From contig JASFXZ010000044.1 of the NCBI GenBank assembly GCA_032209605.1, positions 62,001 through 126,000 on the forward strand: a stretch of DNA of 64,000 nucleotides, written 5' to 3'. Shown here piece after piece: positions 46,683-58,484 of this stretch (position 1 is its first letter; each line of letters starts with the position of its first letter). The position numbers were made by a program, and so were the translations under genes. The DNA is from Mactromeris polynyma. Lineage: Eukaryota; Mollusca; Bivalvia; Venerida; Mactridae. The notes beneath the pieces are model-generated. The model worked only from the letters and a program-made list of their open reading frames with translations, was not told the origin of the DNA and did not search any database.

Positions 46683-48165
46683 CCGATAGAGCTACATTGA
46701 TCAGAGCAACAATAACCGATTTAGCTACAGCGATCAAGTCAACAATAACCAGCGGAGCTACATCGATCAGAGCAACAATAACCGATGAAGCTACCGCGAT
46801 CAAGTCAACAATAACCAGCGGAGCTACATCGATCAGAGCAACAATAACCGATGAAGCTACCGCGATCAAGTCAACAATTACCAGCGGAGCTACATCGATC
46901 AGAGCAACAATAACCGATGAAGCTACCGCGATCAAGTCAACAATTACCAGCGGAGCTACAGCGATCAGAGCAACAATAACCGATGAAGCTACCGCGATCA
47001 AGTCAACAATAACCAGCGGAGCTACATTGATCAGAGCAACAATAACCGATGAAGCTACCGCGATCAAGTCAACAATAACCAGTGGAGCTACAGCGATCAG
47101 AGCAACAATAACCGATGAAGCTACCGCGATCAAGTCAACGATAACCAGTGAAGCTACAGCGATCTGGTGAACAAAAAAGCCGATGAAGCTACAGTTATAA
47201 GGTCAACAATAACCGATGAAGCTACAACGATCAGGACAACAATAGCCGACGGAACTATAGTGATCAGGGCACCCATAACCGATGGAGCTACAGCGATCAG
47301 GTCAACAATAGCCGGTTAAGCTACTGCGATCAGGTCAACAATAGCCGGTTAAGCTACTGCGATCAGGTCATCAATAGCCGGTTAAGCTACAGCGATCAGG
47401 TCAACAATAGCCGGTTAAGCTACTGCGATCAGGTCAACAATAGCCGGTTAAGCTACAGCGATCAGGTCAACAATAGCCGGTTAAGCTACTGCGATCAGGG
47501 CATCAATAACCGATGGAGCTACAGCGATCAGGTCAACAAAAGCCGGTTAAGCTACTGCGATCAAGACAATAATAACCAGTGGAGCTACAGCAATCAGGAC
47601 AATTGCCGATGAAGCCAACAAAAGCCGGCGGAACTACAGCGATCAGGGCAACAAAAGCCGATGAAGCTACAGTTATCAGGTCAACTATAACCGATGAAGC
47701 TACAACGATCAGGGCATCAATAACCGATGGAACTACAGTGAACAGGTCAACAACAGTCAAGGAAGCTACTGCGATTAAGACAATAATAACCAGTGGAGCT
47801 ACAACAATTAGGACAATAGCCGATAAAGCTACAGTTATCAGACAACACTAACAAGTGGAGCTAAAGCAATCAGGACAAAAGCCGGAGGAACTACAGCGAT
47901 CAGGGCAGCAGTAACCGATGGAGCTACAGCGATGAGGCCAACAATAGCCGGTGGAACTCCAGCGATCAGGTGAGCGATAGCCGGTGAAGCTACATCGATT
48001 TAGACATAAAATAACCAATGGAGCTACCGCGATCAGGACAAAAGCCGATGAAGCTACAACGATCAGGTCAACAACAGCCAATGGAGCTACAGCAATCAGG
48101 TCAACGATAGCCGATGAAGCTACAGTGATCAGGACAACAATAGCCTGCAACTGCTGCGATCAGGG
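46683..48165. repeat. 33-bp minisatellite with 66-bp higher order, open on both strands
   Basis: The basic unit is 33 bp (GATCAGGTCAACAATAGCCG, then a GTTAAGCTACTGC-like end). In 46683-47160 two 33-bp variants alternate as a regular 66-bp unit (AACAATAACCGATGAAGC with AACAATAACCAGCGGAGC), nearly identical from copy to copy. From 47170 on the units are simple 33-bp and more varied. Since 33 and 66 are multiples of 3, a 22-residue repeat (ATAIKSTITSGATSIRATIT plus DE) runs for 157 codons on the plus strand (46697-47170), and a Val/Ile/Ala-rich repeat for 155 codons on the minus strand (46666-47133). The array is certain; coding use is not supported, as no start context, splice sites or flanking domain is visible. 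Confidence 0.95.
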
Positions 48166-48169
48166 GCGG

Positions 48170-49470
48170 TATTCATCCAGCATCTTAGATTTGTAAACTT
48201 TAAGAAATTTCTTAAATAATTGTAAAAAGTATTTTCAGTCGTAAGTCTTATTTATAAAGCCTCTTAGAAATATCTTATCTAGGAATTTATTGTAAGTAGA
48301 GGAAATATCTTACGTTATAATTTAGTCGTAAGAAATTTCTAAACGTCGTTGCTATGTAAAAGTGCAATTTCTCAATCTTAAAATAGTAATGGAAGTAAAC
48401 ACAGCAGTACAGAAATCTCTATCCAGAGTTGTCGTTCCTCCATTGTTTAGTAACAAGATGCTTACAATTTGCATAGATGTACCAAACAGTACATGGTCTT
48501 GAAGCAGCAATTCATATCTTACTTTTCATTTTGTTTAATTATGATATCATCAATATGTTATCAATAACAAAATTGATAGCGATACTACACTACTTGCGAT
48601 GACTTGATATGAAAAAAGATTTCCAGAGTCTGTGTCTGTGTATTCACTCTCTTTTGCACACATGAATTTAGAAAAGTAAATGATTATCCATTTTAGAATG
48701 CACTTATCAATTTTCTGTGAATTGTATTGGCTTTGTGTGCACCAAAAATGTGTTGTCTGTTGTAATATAACACAATAAAATGTACTTTTACTAGGGTGTA
48801 CTAGGGAAAGTCTTTCAAATATAACTTTATTTCAATTACCCACGCTTTGCTCACAGAACCAGGTTGTCTTAATAATTAATCAGACAGACAAAATTGAAAG
48901 AATGTTCTACTTCAATGATTATTCAGTTAATACTATTAACAGTGCATAAATATGCAGCAATTAAATAAATATTTATGTATAAAATTTGCTATTCTTGACT
49001 CATGTGTATAGTTATCATTAAAGAGGATAATATTTCAAGCATCCCTATCTGAGTAATTAAGAGTTTATGCAATTGGGCAGTTTTAAGTGATTACAGAACA
49101 TATATAATTTTGTTCATTTGCAAGTAAATGTGGAGTGCTTAAGTAATGATACCATTTTAATGTATGATATACACGTTGCATACTTTTGGGGATGGGTGAT
49201 AAGAAGAATAATACTTATGTTATGTGGAAAAATCACAAGTATCAATAAAATAAAAAAACAAATCATTTTTTTATTCAGGTTACATACAACAATCAATCGT
49301 GTAACCATGGCATACATGATCTGCATACAGCTGATTTTTCATACTGTTTTATGTTTTTACCATATTAACTACCAAAACCTCATGTGTGTTATCAGCAACC
49401 AGATGATATGAGCTGATAGGAAAAGAAAATGGCACTGTATTCTTCCACATGTGCTAATAAAATTCGATAC
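48170..49470. other. Non-coding stretch; possible transposon end at 48176
   Basis: GGGGCGGTATTCATCCAGCA starts at about 48173 and is followed by a dense set of TCTTA/TAAGA motifs (48180-48360), reminiscent of subterminal repeats of Harbinger-like elements. No opposite terminus was found. The rest is AT-rich without features. Confidence 0.35.
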
Positions 49471-49473
49471 ATA

Positions 49474-49700
49474 TACAGGGTGTTAACAAAGTTATTTCAC
49501 TCAGTGTGAATTTAATATTTTTTCTAAATACTCTTTCCATCTATTTCGCTATGGACCAATAGTTTACTTCTGTGTGAGAATTCTAAATAAAAAAGATATT
49601 CAGTATCTTTTAATATGCAAAATAAAACCCTAGTACACAGCATTATTCTCATTTGCTCTATATATAAACTTTGTGAGCACACTATTTAACACCCTGTATA
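49474..49700. mobile_element. Short MITE with CAGGGTGTTAA ends
   Basis: ATATACAGGGTGTTAAC near 49474 and TTTAACACCCTGTATAT near 49684 are inverted repeats with TA outside the CAGGGTG/CACCCTG ends. The enclosed sequence of about 200 bp has no coding content. It is consistent with a Tc1/mariner-type non-autonomous element. Confidence 0.75.
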
Positions 49701-49704
49701 TGAA

Positions 49705-51580
49705 CATATGTAGGCCAACGTATTTACGTATTAAAAACGATAAGCGTATTTCAGAAAACAGTAAGTAATATTATAGTATGCAATATCACATTTGCTGAAT
49801 GATTTTTACGATACATATACACACACTGATATACGCTTGAATCAGTAAGTGAACAAGAAAAGCGGTTTTCAGAAAAAAGAAATTCAGTTAATTGGATTAA
49901 GGTAGCTCGGTACAAATCAACAAACATAACTCATGTACGTAGGGATTAATAGAAATAGTGTGATATTCATTTATCAACCCAATCATCGTCAACAATTGTT
50001 TACATCATCTACATCTATATCAATTAATTTTACACGACTTGAATTATAATGGACACTACTTTTCTTGGTTTAAGCTAATCATCTTAAGACTAGTAAATAT
50101 AATAATTAGTCTAATATGAAGAAATACTATAACATGGATAAAGCACACATAACCAAGTACATGTCTATTCTGAATTATTTTGGCACTTATGGCACTTTTG
50201 AACACGTTATACGATATCGCAGGAATGCCGTATTCATAAAAGAGTTCTATATATCCACAGGGTGCGACATTCAAAACTAATCAAACATGCTGTGGGACGA
50301 TACCACGTCTCTGTAGCCAAGCTGGCATACAAGTTTCCGTTTGGTAACTAAACAGTTTTATAATATCAAAGTATGTGTAAATAAGTAAGATGGTTTGTGT
50401 GGAATATAAATAAAACTTAAATATAAGACAGAAATGCGAAAAAGAATAACAATTTATTGAAAAATAGTAAAAAAAAATCCAAGAGATCTTCAATCCGACT
50501 TGTTCTAGAAATGCTAGATTTTCAAACCGAAATAAAACAAAATGGTCAGTAATAATGGTAGAACCTTAAAACTGTAAAACAAGTGAAATGCTTGTCACGA
50601 TTGTAAATAAATTAAATACAAAGATAGCAGACCCTTTATGTAACGTTTGTGAATATTTAATTATAAAATGACATATTAAATTATATCAACACAAACTTAG
50701 AGTACAATCAGTATGCCCAGGCATAAAGTTATGATATCACTAGCTTGCCATAGGTTATGAGTTATCTTGTTGTAGTGGGGTATTTTCCAATTTATTTTCC
50801 AAGCACAGAGTAATATTTACGTAGAAAGATGACACCGATAATTTCCGTAGTCGTGCACAACGAGACCATATCTACCATAAATCCAAAACTGTAAACAAAC
50901 TCGTGTTTTAATACATTGCTTCAAACCCCATCTGAACTCCACAGAAACAGCTAATTCGTTCACAAACCACTTAAGCAGGTCAGCTTTTCAACATTTCTTT
51001 TTATTGAAACGTTTATGATATTATTTCGTTCGGTGAACTTTGGAACTATTTTGTTTGTGTAGTAATTAGGATGTGGCCGTTTTTGACATGTCGCCGGCTT
51101 TCAGTCTTTTTTGTGTTTTGAAAACGGGAACCAATTGTTGTATGCCTCTCAAATTGCCACACTACTATAGACGGTACCTGTGCGGTACCGTCCAAAAATT
51201 GGGGATACAATAAAACTTAAAAGTGGAAATGGGAACAAGGCGTGGTCTGACATCAAGTAAGCATACAGATAAACGCATTATATAGCACACAAACTAAAGT
51301 ACATGTCTATTCAGAATTATTTACACACTTCGAATAAATACAGAACGTGTTTGCAGCCATAGAACTGTTACTTACAAATGTACAACACTGAGAAGGTTAA
51401 AACTAACGGAATGTAAATATCGACATGTACAGTACTATTGCTAAAAGGTCAAACATTCAAACATACAAACAAAACACCAATAAGCACACATCTAACAACA
51501 AAATACTAAGCAAAATTATGGATATAGGAACACATTATCGATAACAATGCATAATGTTGCCTTACAGCAATTAATGTTTT
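49705..51580. other. Non-coding stretch
   Basis: No gene is supportable. A short direct repeat (AGTACATGTCTATTC then AGAATTATTT-type sequence) occurs at about 50156 and 51299. A hairpin GACGGTACC TGTGC GGTACCGTC lies at 51171-51193. Confidence 0.4.
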
Positions 51581-53172
51581 TAACCAGGTTATTAGAATGG
51601 TGATGTCGTTGGGCGGGCGGGCGGGCGGGCGGGCGGGCGGGCGGGCGGGCGGGCGGGCGGGCGTCAAACTGGGTGGTTTCCGGCGAATAACTTGAGTTAT
51701 GTTGATCATATTGTAACCAAACTTGGTGTACAGTAAGATAATATGGAGAGCTCGCTTGGGATTGCTTTTAGGTTCGGTCCGACAAAGGTCAAGGTCACCA
51801 TTACTAAAAATAGAAATTTGGTTTCCGGCGAATAACTTGAGTTACATTGATCATATTGACATCAAACTTGGTGTATAGTAAGAACATGTGGAGAGCTCGC
51901 TTTGGATTGCTTTTGGGTTCGGTCCCACAAAGGTCAAGGTCACCATTACTTAAAATAGAAATTTGGTTTCCGGCGAATAACTTTAGTTATATTGATCATA
52001 TTGACATCAAACTTGGTGTATAGTAAGAACATGTGGAGAGCTCGCTTGGGATTGCTTTTGGGTTCGGTCTGACAAAGGTCAAGGTCACCGTTACTAAAAA
52101 TAGTAATTTGGTTTCCGGCGAATAACTTGAGTTATATTGATCATATTGACATCAAACTTGGTGTACAGTAAGAACATGTGGAGAGCTCGCTTGGAATTGC
52201 TTTTGGGTTCGGTCCCACAAAGGTCAAGGTCACCATTACTTAAAATAGAAATTTGGTTTCCGGCGAATAACTTTAGTTATATTGATCATATTGACATCAA
52301 ACTTGGTGTATAGTAAGAACATGTGGAGAGCTCGCTTGGGATTGCTTTTGGGTTCGGTCCGACAAAGGTCAAGGTCACTATTACTAAAAATAGCAATTTG
52401 GTTTCCGGCGAATAACTTGAGTTACATTGATCATATTGACATCAAACTTGGTGTATAGTAAGAACATGTGGAGAGCTCGCTTGGGATTGCTTTTAGGTTC
52501 GGTCCAACAAAGGTCAAGGTCGCTGTTACTAAAACTAGCAATTTGGTTCCCGGCGAATAACTTTTGTTTTGTTGATCATATTGACATCAAACTTGGTGTA
52601 TAGTAAGAAAATGTGGAGAGCTTGCTTGGGGTTGCTTTTGGACTCGTTCCGCCAAAGGTCAAGGTCACCATTACTTAAAGTAGCAATTTGGTTTCCGGCG
52701 AATAACTTTAGATTTGTTGGTCATATTGACATCAAACTTGGTGTATAGTAAGAACATGTGGAGAGCTCGCTTGGGATCGCTTTTGGAATCGTTTTGTCAA
52801 AGGTCAAGGTCACCTTTACTAAAAATTGCAATTTGCTCTCCGGCTGATAACTTTAGATTTGTTTGTCATATTGACATCAAACTTGGTGTATAGTAAGAAC
52901 ATGTGAAGATCTCGCTTGGGATTGCTTTTTGGTTCGTTCCGTCCAAGGTCACTTAAAATTTAAAAATTAGTTTCCACTTAATATCTTCTCTATTCGTGGG
53001 TGTATTGACATCAAACTTGTTGTATAGTTGTTCCATATATATATAATATATCTAAGTGGGAGTGTTTGTATGCATGTATCACCTCTGGCACCTTTGCAGC
53101 ATTGATGATCATCATGTATTCATTATACAAATAGAGCCTTGGTTACAAATAATTAGGTTTAAAACCTGGTTT
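51581..53172 (+). mobile_element. Pearl-like element 3
   Basis: A pure GGGC microsatellite (about 51613-51662) precedes a long 145-bp tandem array. TAACCAGGTT (51581) and AAACCTGGTT (about 53163) form a possible terminal inverted pair. The array units share CAAAGGTCAAGGTCAC with the otherwise different units of pearl-like element 1, supporting a common family. The termini are less certain than the array. Confidence 0.65.
51675..53000. repeat. Nine-copy 145-bp tandem array
   Basis: Units begin GGTTTCCGGCGAATAACTT at 51675, 51820, 51965, 52110, 52255 and 52400 (exactly 145 bp apart), continuing with more divergence to about 53000. Each holds TTGATCATATTGACATCAAA, TTGGTGTATAGTAAGAACAT, GGAGAGCTCGCTTGGG and CAAAGGTCAAGGTCACC. 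The last two or three units are clearly more diverged, the usual edge decay of a homogenised array. There is no coding sequence. Confidence 0.95.
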
Positions 53173-53548
53173 GTGGGCATTGCCCATTTCTTGTTAATTA
53201 ATTCAAACAAAACACAGACTAAAGTTTAGATTAAAACACATTGAGCATGATAGAATCAACACGAGACGACTAATGTACACAACAACGAACATGCAGTTAA
53301 CATACACTAGAGAAAACAAGATTTCGTTTGATTGAGGAGGTAACCATCCTGGAAGTGAAAACAAACATTTTATTGTATTGAAATCAGTGAAAAGGAAAAC
53401 ACTAAGTATCAAGCAAAATTTTAGCAGGCCACATGAAGACAACTTATTTGAATCCAGACAGTTCGATGCAATATAGACACTATACATGAACATGTATATT
53501 GAAATGCGGTAATTTTAACTCATCATAAAATGTGCTAAGAACGGTTCC
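53173..53548. other. Non-coding stretch
   Basis: No gene recognised between the pearl-like element and the exon relic. Confidence 0.35.
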
Positions 53549-53901
53549 TCATGCAACACCGCCTAGGGAACCCCCAATTGCTAGTAAATCAATGAGCGCA
53601 GCGGCCCCTGCTGCATACGTACCATAGCCCATAATCCAGACTCTACCTACTGTTGACAACCCCACAACAGTACCAACGAGAGCTGTTTTCCAATGAGTAT
53701 GCTTCAAATCACGACCAAGACTCTCAGATATTGCATCAATTTGCGAAGCAATGTCATCGCCCCCTTTGTAATGCGTTCGATGTTTTATCAATACTTCTGT
53801 GAGTGTGCGCTGCTAAAAGTACTTGTAAACTCGCTGAACATCAGACTTCACTTCATCGATGAAAGCAACTAAACTATGTACGCCGTTGCCCTTTTCAAAT
53901 T
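53549..53901 (-). pseudogene. Exon relic of an unrecognised protein with hydrophobic Gly/Ala-rich tail
   Basis: On the minus strand a TTATTTCTAG splice-acceptor-like sequence is followed, from 53901, by an open frame: FEKGNGVHSLVAFIDEVKSD, VQRVYKYF, one in-frame TAG at about 53815, then QRTLTEVLIKHRTHYKGGDD and a long C-terminus WKTALVGTVVG...MGYGTYAAGAAALIDLLAI. The tail is Gly/Ala-rich and hydrophobic, superficially like the C-terminus of the GIMAP-like protein at 34 kb, but I do not recognise the family. A single in-frame stop in otherwise coherent coding sequence suggests a recent pseudogene, or possibly an allele or sequencing difference. No upstream exons found. Confidence 0.55.
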
Positions 53902-54045
53902 CTAGAAATAACACTATAACTTTTTAAAGATATCAAATAAATGCAAGCGGTTTTTGAATGTTTCAATATTCCCCTTTCATTCAAATATTTTACCTTTTAT
54001 TTGAAATAAAGTAAATTGGTCTTTTTTTAACTGTAACAGTTACCA
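53902..54045. other. Short non-coding stretch
   Basis: It would be intron or flank of the exon relic on its left. Nothing else seen. Confidence 0.3.
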
Positions 54046-54048
54046 GTT

Positions 54049-54422
54049 TATCTCACGCCTCTAACTAGAGTATCCCGCCACTACCACACCCTGTCGTACA
54101 GACTAATTCCTGCAACCAAAGACTATTACAAATACACATTCTTTCCCCGGACTGTTCATCAGTGGAACAGTCTACCCCCCTTATATCCCATGTCTCCCCA
54201 CCCTGGTACAGTTTAATGTAGCAATTAGCAACATTGAACATACCATCTTACCATGACTGCATTCCCACCTGTTTTTAAACTGTCAATATCATTAACATTT
54301 CTTTTTACCACTCTTACTTTATTTTGATGACTATACTTTTACTTCTTTTAACTTTCCTCAGCGGCTTGACGCGCACAACTTATCTAAGTCCTCGAAAGAG
54401 ACAATAACGATAGATAGATAGT
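54049..54422 (+). mobile_element. 3' end of a second LINE
   Basis: The plus-strand frame starting at 54049 encodes SRHYHTLSYRLIPATKDYYK then YTFFPRTVHQWNSLPP before a stop near 54212. The 'YYKYTFFPRT...WNSLP' phrase is a common C-terminal signature of non-LTR retrotransposon reverse-transcriptase proteins. The following 3' UTR ends at 54400-54422 in a GATAGATAGATAG tail after GAAAGAGACAATAACGATAG, typical of LINE 3' simple-repeat tails. The RT core is absent; this is a short, 5'-truncated copy unrelated to the LINE at 12.4 kb. Confidence 0.8.
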
Positions 54423-55736
54423 ATATGATTTAGAAACGTTCTTGTCACGGCGGAATATAATGATTATTGAATTATTTTAATTATTGAATTATGAAGGGAC
54501 AATATTTTCAAACCGTGATAAAGCGACTTTCGTTCGCAATCAAACATAATAGTCTTAGATTTCTATACTTTATCGTGATACAAAAAAGGTTTTTATGGTC
54601 ACCTTATCACATTGAAAATTAGGAACGGCTACAACAATAATTTATATGTTAATTTAAACACGTTCTAAAAGAAGTAGATACAGTGTGGACATATATATAT
54701 GTGTTCAAAATATGTCCTTTCGATTATTATAATTTATATATATTAATTATTAGTATGGTCAATTATATTGGGTGGCGATATACAGCTTGACGTTTTGATC
54801 TGTACAGGTGTGAACTTTAACACAGCAAAACAGGTTTACCAGCAATACAATTTTGACGATGACTCTGTTTAACTTTATACTGAAGTGAAAATATTAAAAG
54901 TGCTGCTATTTATATGGAACACGCTAAATTCGATCCTTATATTTATATATATATATATATATTGTAACAAAGATGTTGCACTTATTCAGACAAAGGACCT
55001 ATATAACGGGGGAAAAATAAAAGCACGAGATTTGATAATATTCGATATTGTTCTACATATATACACAGTATTCATAGAATGATCAGGATAAATGTCAAAA
55101 CCTGTTTTTTAATTATTCACAGACGTCAATCGTTTTCATGTTAGTACTTGTAGTGCTATTTAAGGTTGTAAGCCATGTATTATTATTTGAATATCCACTA
55201 CGACAGTTGACTAAAAAACTATTGTTGTTCTTATAAGCTAGTTGTCTGATCTTATAAATTCCTCTTTAAACAGTCTGCGATAATTTACCAATATTAAAGA
55301 TAACAAACTTACTTACAAAGATGTATTATTTATATTTACCAATAAGCAAGACAGTTTCTGTTTCCACTGAAATTTTAGTTGTTGCCGTGATTGAAGATTT
55401 ATTTCTAATATCACGTTCAAGTCATTGTTGTTCTATACTCCCCCAAGAATATATAGGCCTAAAGTCAAACTATTGCCCAAGGCAATTTCAACATTCTGTC
55501 GAACCACAGTTACGCTAATGATAATGTATTTTTCTACAGTTTTTTAAATAAACGGAACTGGTTTCATAATACTATTTGCTCCGGGATAATGATAGAAGGA
55601 CAAACTTGATGTATTTACAAAGACATACTGACGTGTAAATTAATAAAAAGGCAACACATACACTTGTACAATATTTCAAAGCAAGGTTACGATTGCGCAT
55701 AATGATAGGCGAGCTTTTTAAACAGTATTTCTGTAT
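54423..55736. other. Non-coding stretch
   Basis: AT-rich; a (TA)n microsatellite at about 54945-54962. No supportable gene. Confidence 0.4.
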
Positions 55737-56410
55737 GTCCAAATAAATATTTGTATTTCTTTTTCACAGCAATGATTGACTGACATACAATGCGAATAAA
55801 CATGAACAAACCTTATTAGATAAGTAAACGCGTACTTACACGAACAATTACACTTAAACATAAGAAACATGTGCAAGACAATGCCTCACCACACATATCC
55901 CCATAAAATAACGGTGAACAAACACTACGCCCGGAGGTGGTGCATGGGAAACATGCATGGGAATAGAAGCGCAAGTAATGGTCTGGCCGACCTTAAAATG
56001 ACTAAGGACAATTCAGTGGGACAACAAGGGGGGTGGGGGAGTTTAAGGGTGGAAGACATCATGGAACAAGTCAAGAAAGTCATGGTATGGTACGTAAGAT
56101 AATTGTATAAAATAAGTATAACATGCATTATTTGTTTGTTTTTTAAACATAGGCAAATGCTTTTATCATGTGTTTTCCTATGAGGAAATGATAACAGGAC
56201 ACTCCTGACTTATACACATAGACAAACTTTGAAAAGCAACACGTACAATTAGACATAAATACAAACGAACTATATAAATCATGTATAAAATGAATCACAT
56301 TTGTGTTTAATATCTGTTTTACTATGTTTCTTATCTATATGTACGGAAATGCTTTTTATAATGTGATTTTCTCAGAGCAATTGGTAGACGTGTATAATTG
56401 GCGGACAAAA

Positions 56411-56830
56411 ACAGAGAGAGAATACGTAACTACAGGGAACGCCACATACATAAGACAATGCCTCCCTACGCAGATCTCCGGAAAAACAACAATCCACAAA
56501 ACATAAGGCACTAAAGGAGGTCAAACGATACACATATTAAAGAACTGAGGCGCAAGGAATGGCCCACCAGACCACAAGGAATAACTAGGAGAATCAAAGT
56601 GGACAGTAAGGGAAGGGGAGGTGGGAATTAATGGATGGAAAAGATCACAGGACAAGTCAAGACAACTGGCCTTAATAGGCCAAAAATGGGCAGGAAACAA
56701 TCTGAACACTGTATAAAGTGACAGAATTGCATAGGGGAAAGGGAAATACATAACACATTCATAACATAAACAGAAACAACAACCATATAGCGAATTACAG
56801 CCTTGGAACTGTCAGCAAAAAATACTGGGG
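56411..56830. repeat. Module M, copy 2, inserted in copy B
   Basis: Aligns with 17211-17640 and 61517-61920. It interrupts sequence that is continuous in copy A (GGCGGACAAACATGGGCG near 14951), with AAAC at both junctions as a possible short target duplication. This is the best evidence that the module is mobile. Confidence 0.8.
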
Positions 56831-57516
56831 GTTTTAAACATGGGCATACATAATATAAAATGGAATGAGTACAATTCCACATAAATGTTGTTAAAAAGAG
56901 AGATAAAGTTGTAACAGGGACCGCCACATAGATAAGACAATGCACCCCACAAAGTCAAATGGCATGTTAATTTGTTTTTTGTCTGTTTGTCTAAATGAAC
57001 GGAATTGGTTTCATATCGTGTTTTTTCCAGAGCAAACGACAAAAGGATATACTTGGCGAACAAACATGGGGATATTTGAATTTTAAAGAAACATGCATGT
57101 ACAGTAGCACACAAGTAAAATCGAATTATTATCATGGGAAGTAAGGAATTGTCTGACTGATTATCAAAACAACCAGAGAACCGGAGGGGAACAAGAAGGG
57201 AGGAGAAGGGATGGACTGGAGGTGATACATTTAAGGGCAACGTAAAAATGAAGTTGGCCACGGACAGAAAAGGGGGAAATGGAGAAAGGGGAACTTAACA
57301 TTTCACTAATAATAAGTATGTAGCGATTTACAGCCCTTGACAGACGTACTTAACGGACATGCATGAACAAATTTAAAGATGAAAAGACGAAACGTTCAAT
57401 TACACATAAACATATGATAAGCGAATTGATCATTGTTTCCGTGTGCTTTTCTATTTGTGTAAAATGATGTTGATTTTATTAGGACATGCAATACATGAAC
57501 ATTCTAGCCGGGCATA

Positions 57517-58289
57517 TTATCTCCAAGCAATGTCTCTAATCTCAAACCAGTTATAGTCCAATTCATTAAATGTGAGCCATGTATTACACCACCTGCCTCG
57601 GGCATCCCGCAAAAGATTTCCCAATCTCAACACGCCACCACTGTGGGAACCGAAAACACGACTTAATCGCCGAACACTGACTATTCTTGGTACATTTTCC
57701 ATTTGTTGAGGATTAAGATGGATAAAAGATAGACGGGTATCCCAGAGACGCAACTGTGACTTCAAAAAATACAGAAACTCGTTGCAGGGTGTAGCGCATC
57801 AAAGGGTGCATCTGAATAGTAAGGACTATGATTTGCCTAAGAACAAGATCTGGCAAATATGGTACATCATCCTCGCTTACGTGGGAGTATTTCACAGAAT
57901 CCAATGGAATTGCTATATATTCTGCAGTGCTGCTCATACTGCCTGAAATCCCAGATACGGATTCAGTTTGTAAACCACATTACATGCTGAATCCCTTCTT
58001 TTATTTCCTTACTATTGATATAGCTGTCCATCAGATCAGACGTTGATACATTTTCTGAAATGCTTTCTGATTTAGCCACAGCTTTAGTATTTGGACTCTT
58101 GCTACGACAGTCCAAAGCCTGGTCAAACATATACTCAGTTTTCATAAGGGCGAACCTAACCCCCGGACTGTCGCTATGACTGCTATAACCATTATCAGAC
58201 ATACCGCTATTTTTTGTTACAGTAGGACTACTTTCGTCAGGAGTATGTAGACTTTGGCGGTTCAGAATTACAGGCTTGGGATGACTCAT
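57517..58289 (-). pseudogene. F-box-like coding relic, copy B
   Basis: Homologue of 15610-16236. It starts MSHPKPVILNRQ at 58289, runs to 57963, shifts frame to the segment beginning MSSTAEYIAIPLDS (57937), and is uninterrupted through the F-box-like PYLPDLVLRQII...MRYTLQRVSVFF. It then loses frame at about 57722, where copy B has 7 extra bases (ATAAAAG) absent from copy A, and resumes to YNWFEIRDIAWR at 57517. Lesions lie at different sites from copy A, so the common ancestor was probably more intact. The function is unknown beyond a possible F-box; substrate or partner cannot be inferred. Confidence 0.55.
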
Positions 58290-58332
58290 CCGACGAATGT
58301 CCGCGGATTTCGCCTACTATGGAGCCAATAGC

Positions 58333-58484
58333 GATCAGATCTGGGGAATCTTGCGATGAGCCAGAAGGCTGGACATGTTTGTAAATAATGGAGATTTCTT
58401 TGAAATTGTCTTTCATATCCTGTACTGCCAGCTACAAAAGCAATTGTTAGCAAGGGGCTCGTCAGAGCAAATTGCCATGCTATA
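58333..58484. repeat. Inverted segment in copy B
   Basis: GATCAGATCTGGGGAATCTT through GCTCGTCAGAGCAAATT is the reverse complement of 16355-16503. The left flank (CCGCGGATTTCGCCTACT) is collinear in the two copies. Confidence 0.85.

Noticed and set aside
48173..48360. Complete Harbinger-like MITE
   Set aside because: Only one plausible terminus with subterminal TCTTA motifs is seen. No opposite end or target duplication was found.
51613..51662. GGGC run as a CpG island or promoter
   Set aside because: It is a pure tetranucleotide microsatellite adjoining a tandem array, with no gene following it.
30281..53172. CRISPR array
   Set aside because: The arrays have no unique spacers between short repeats. 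Units are 145-170 bp and contiguous, and the sequence is eukaryotic.
56812..57261. 149-codon minus-strand frame
   Set aside because: The homologous stretch in copy A (about 14940-15400) does not keep this frame open, so it is not conserved coding sequence.
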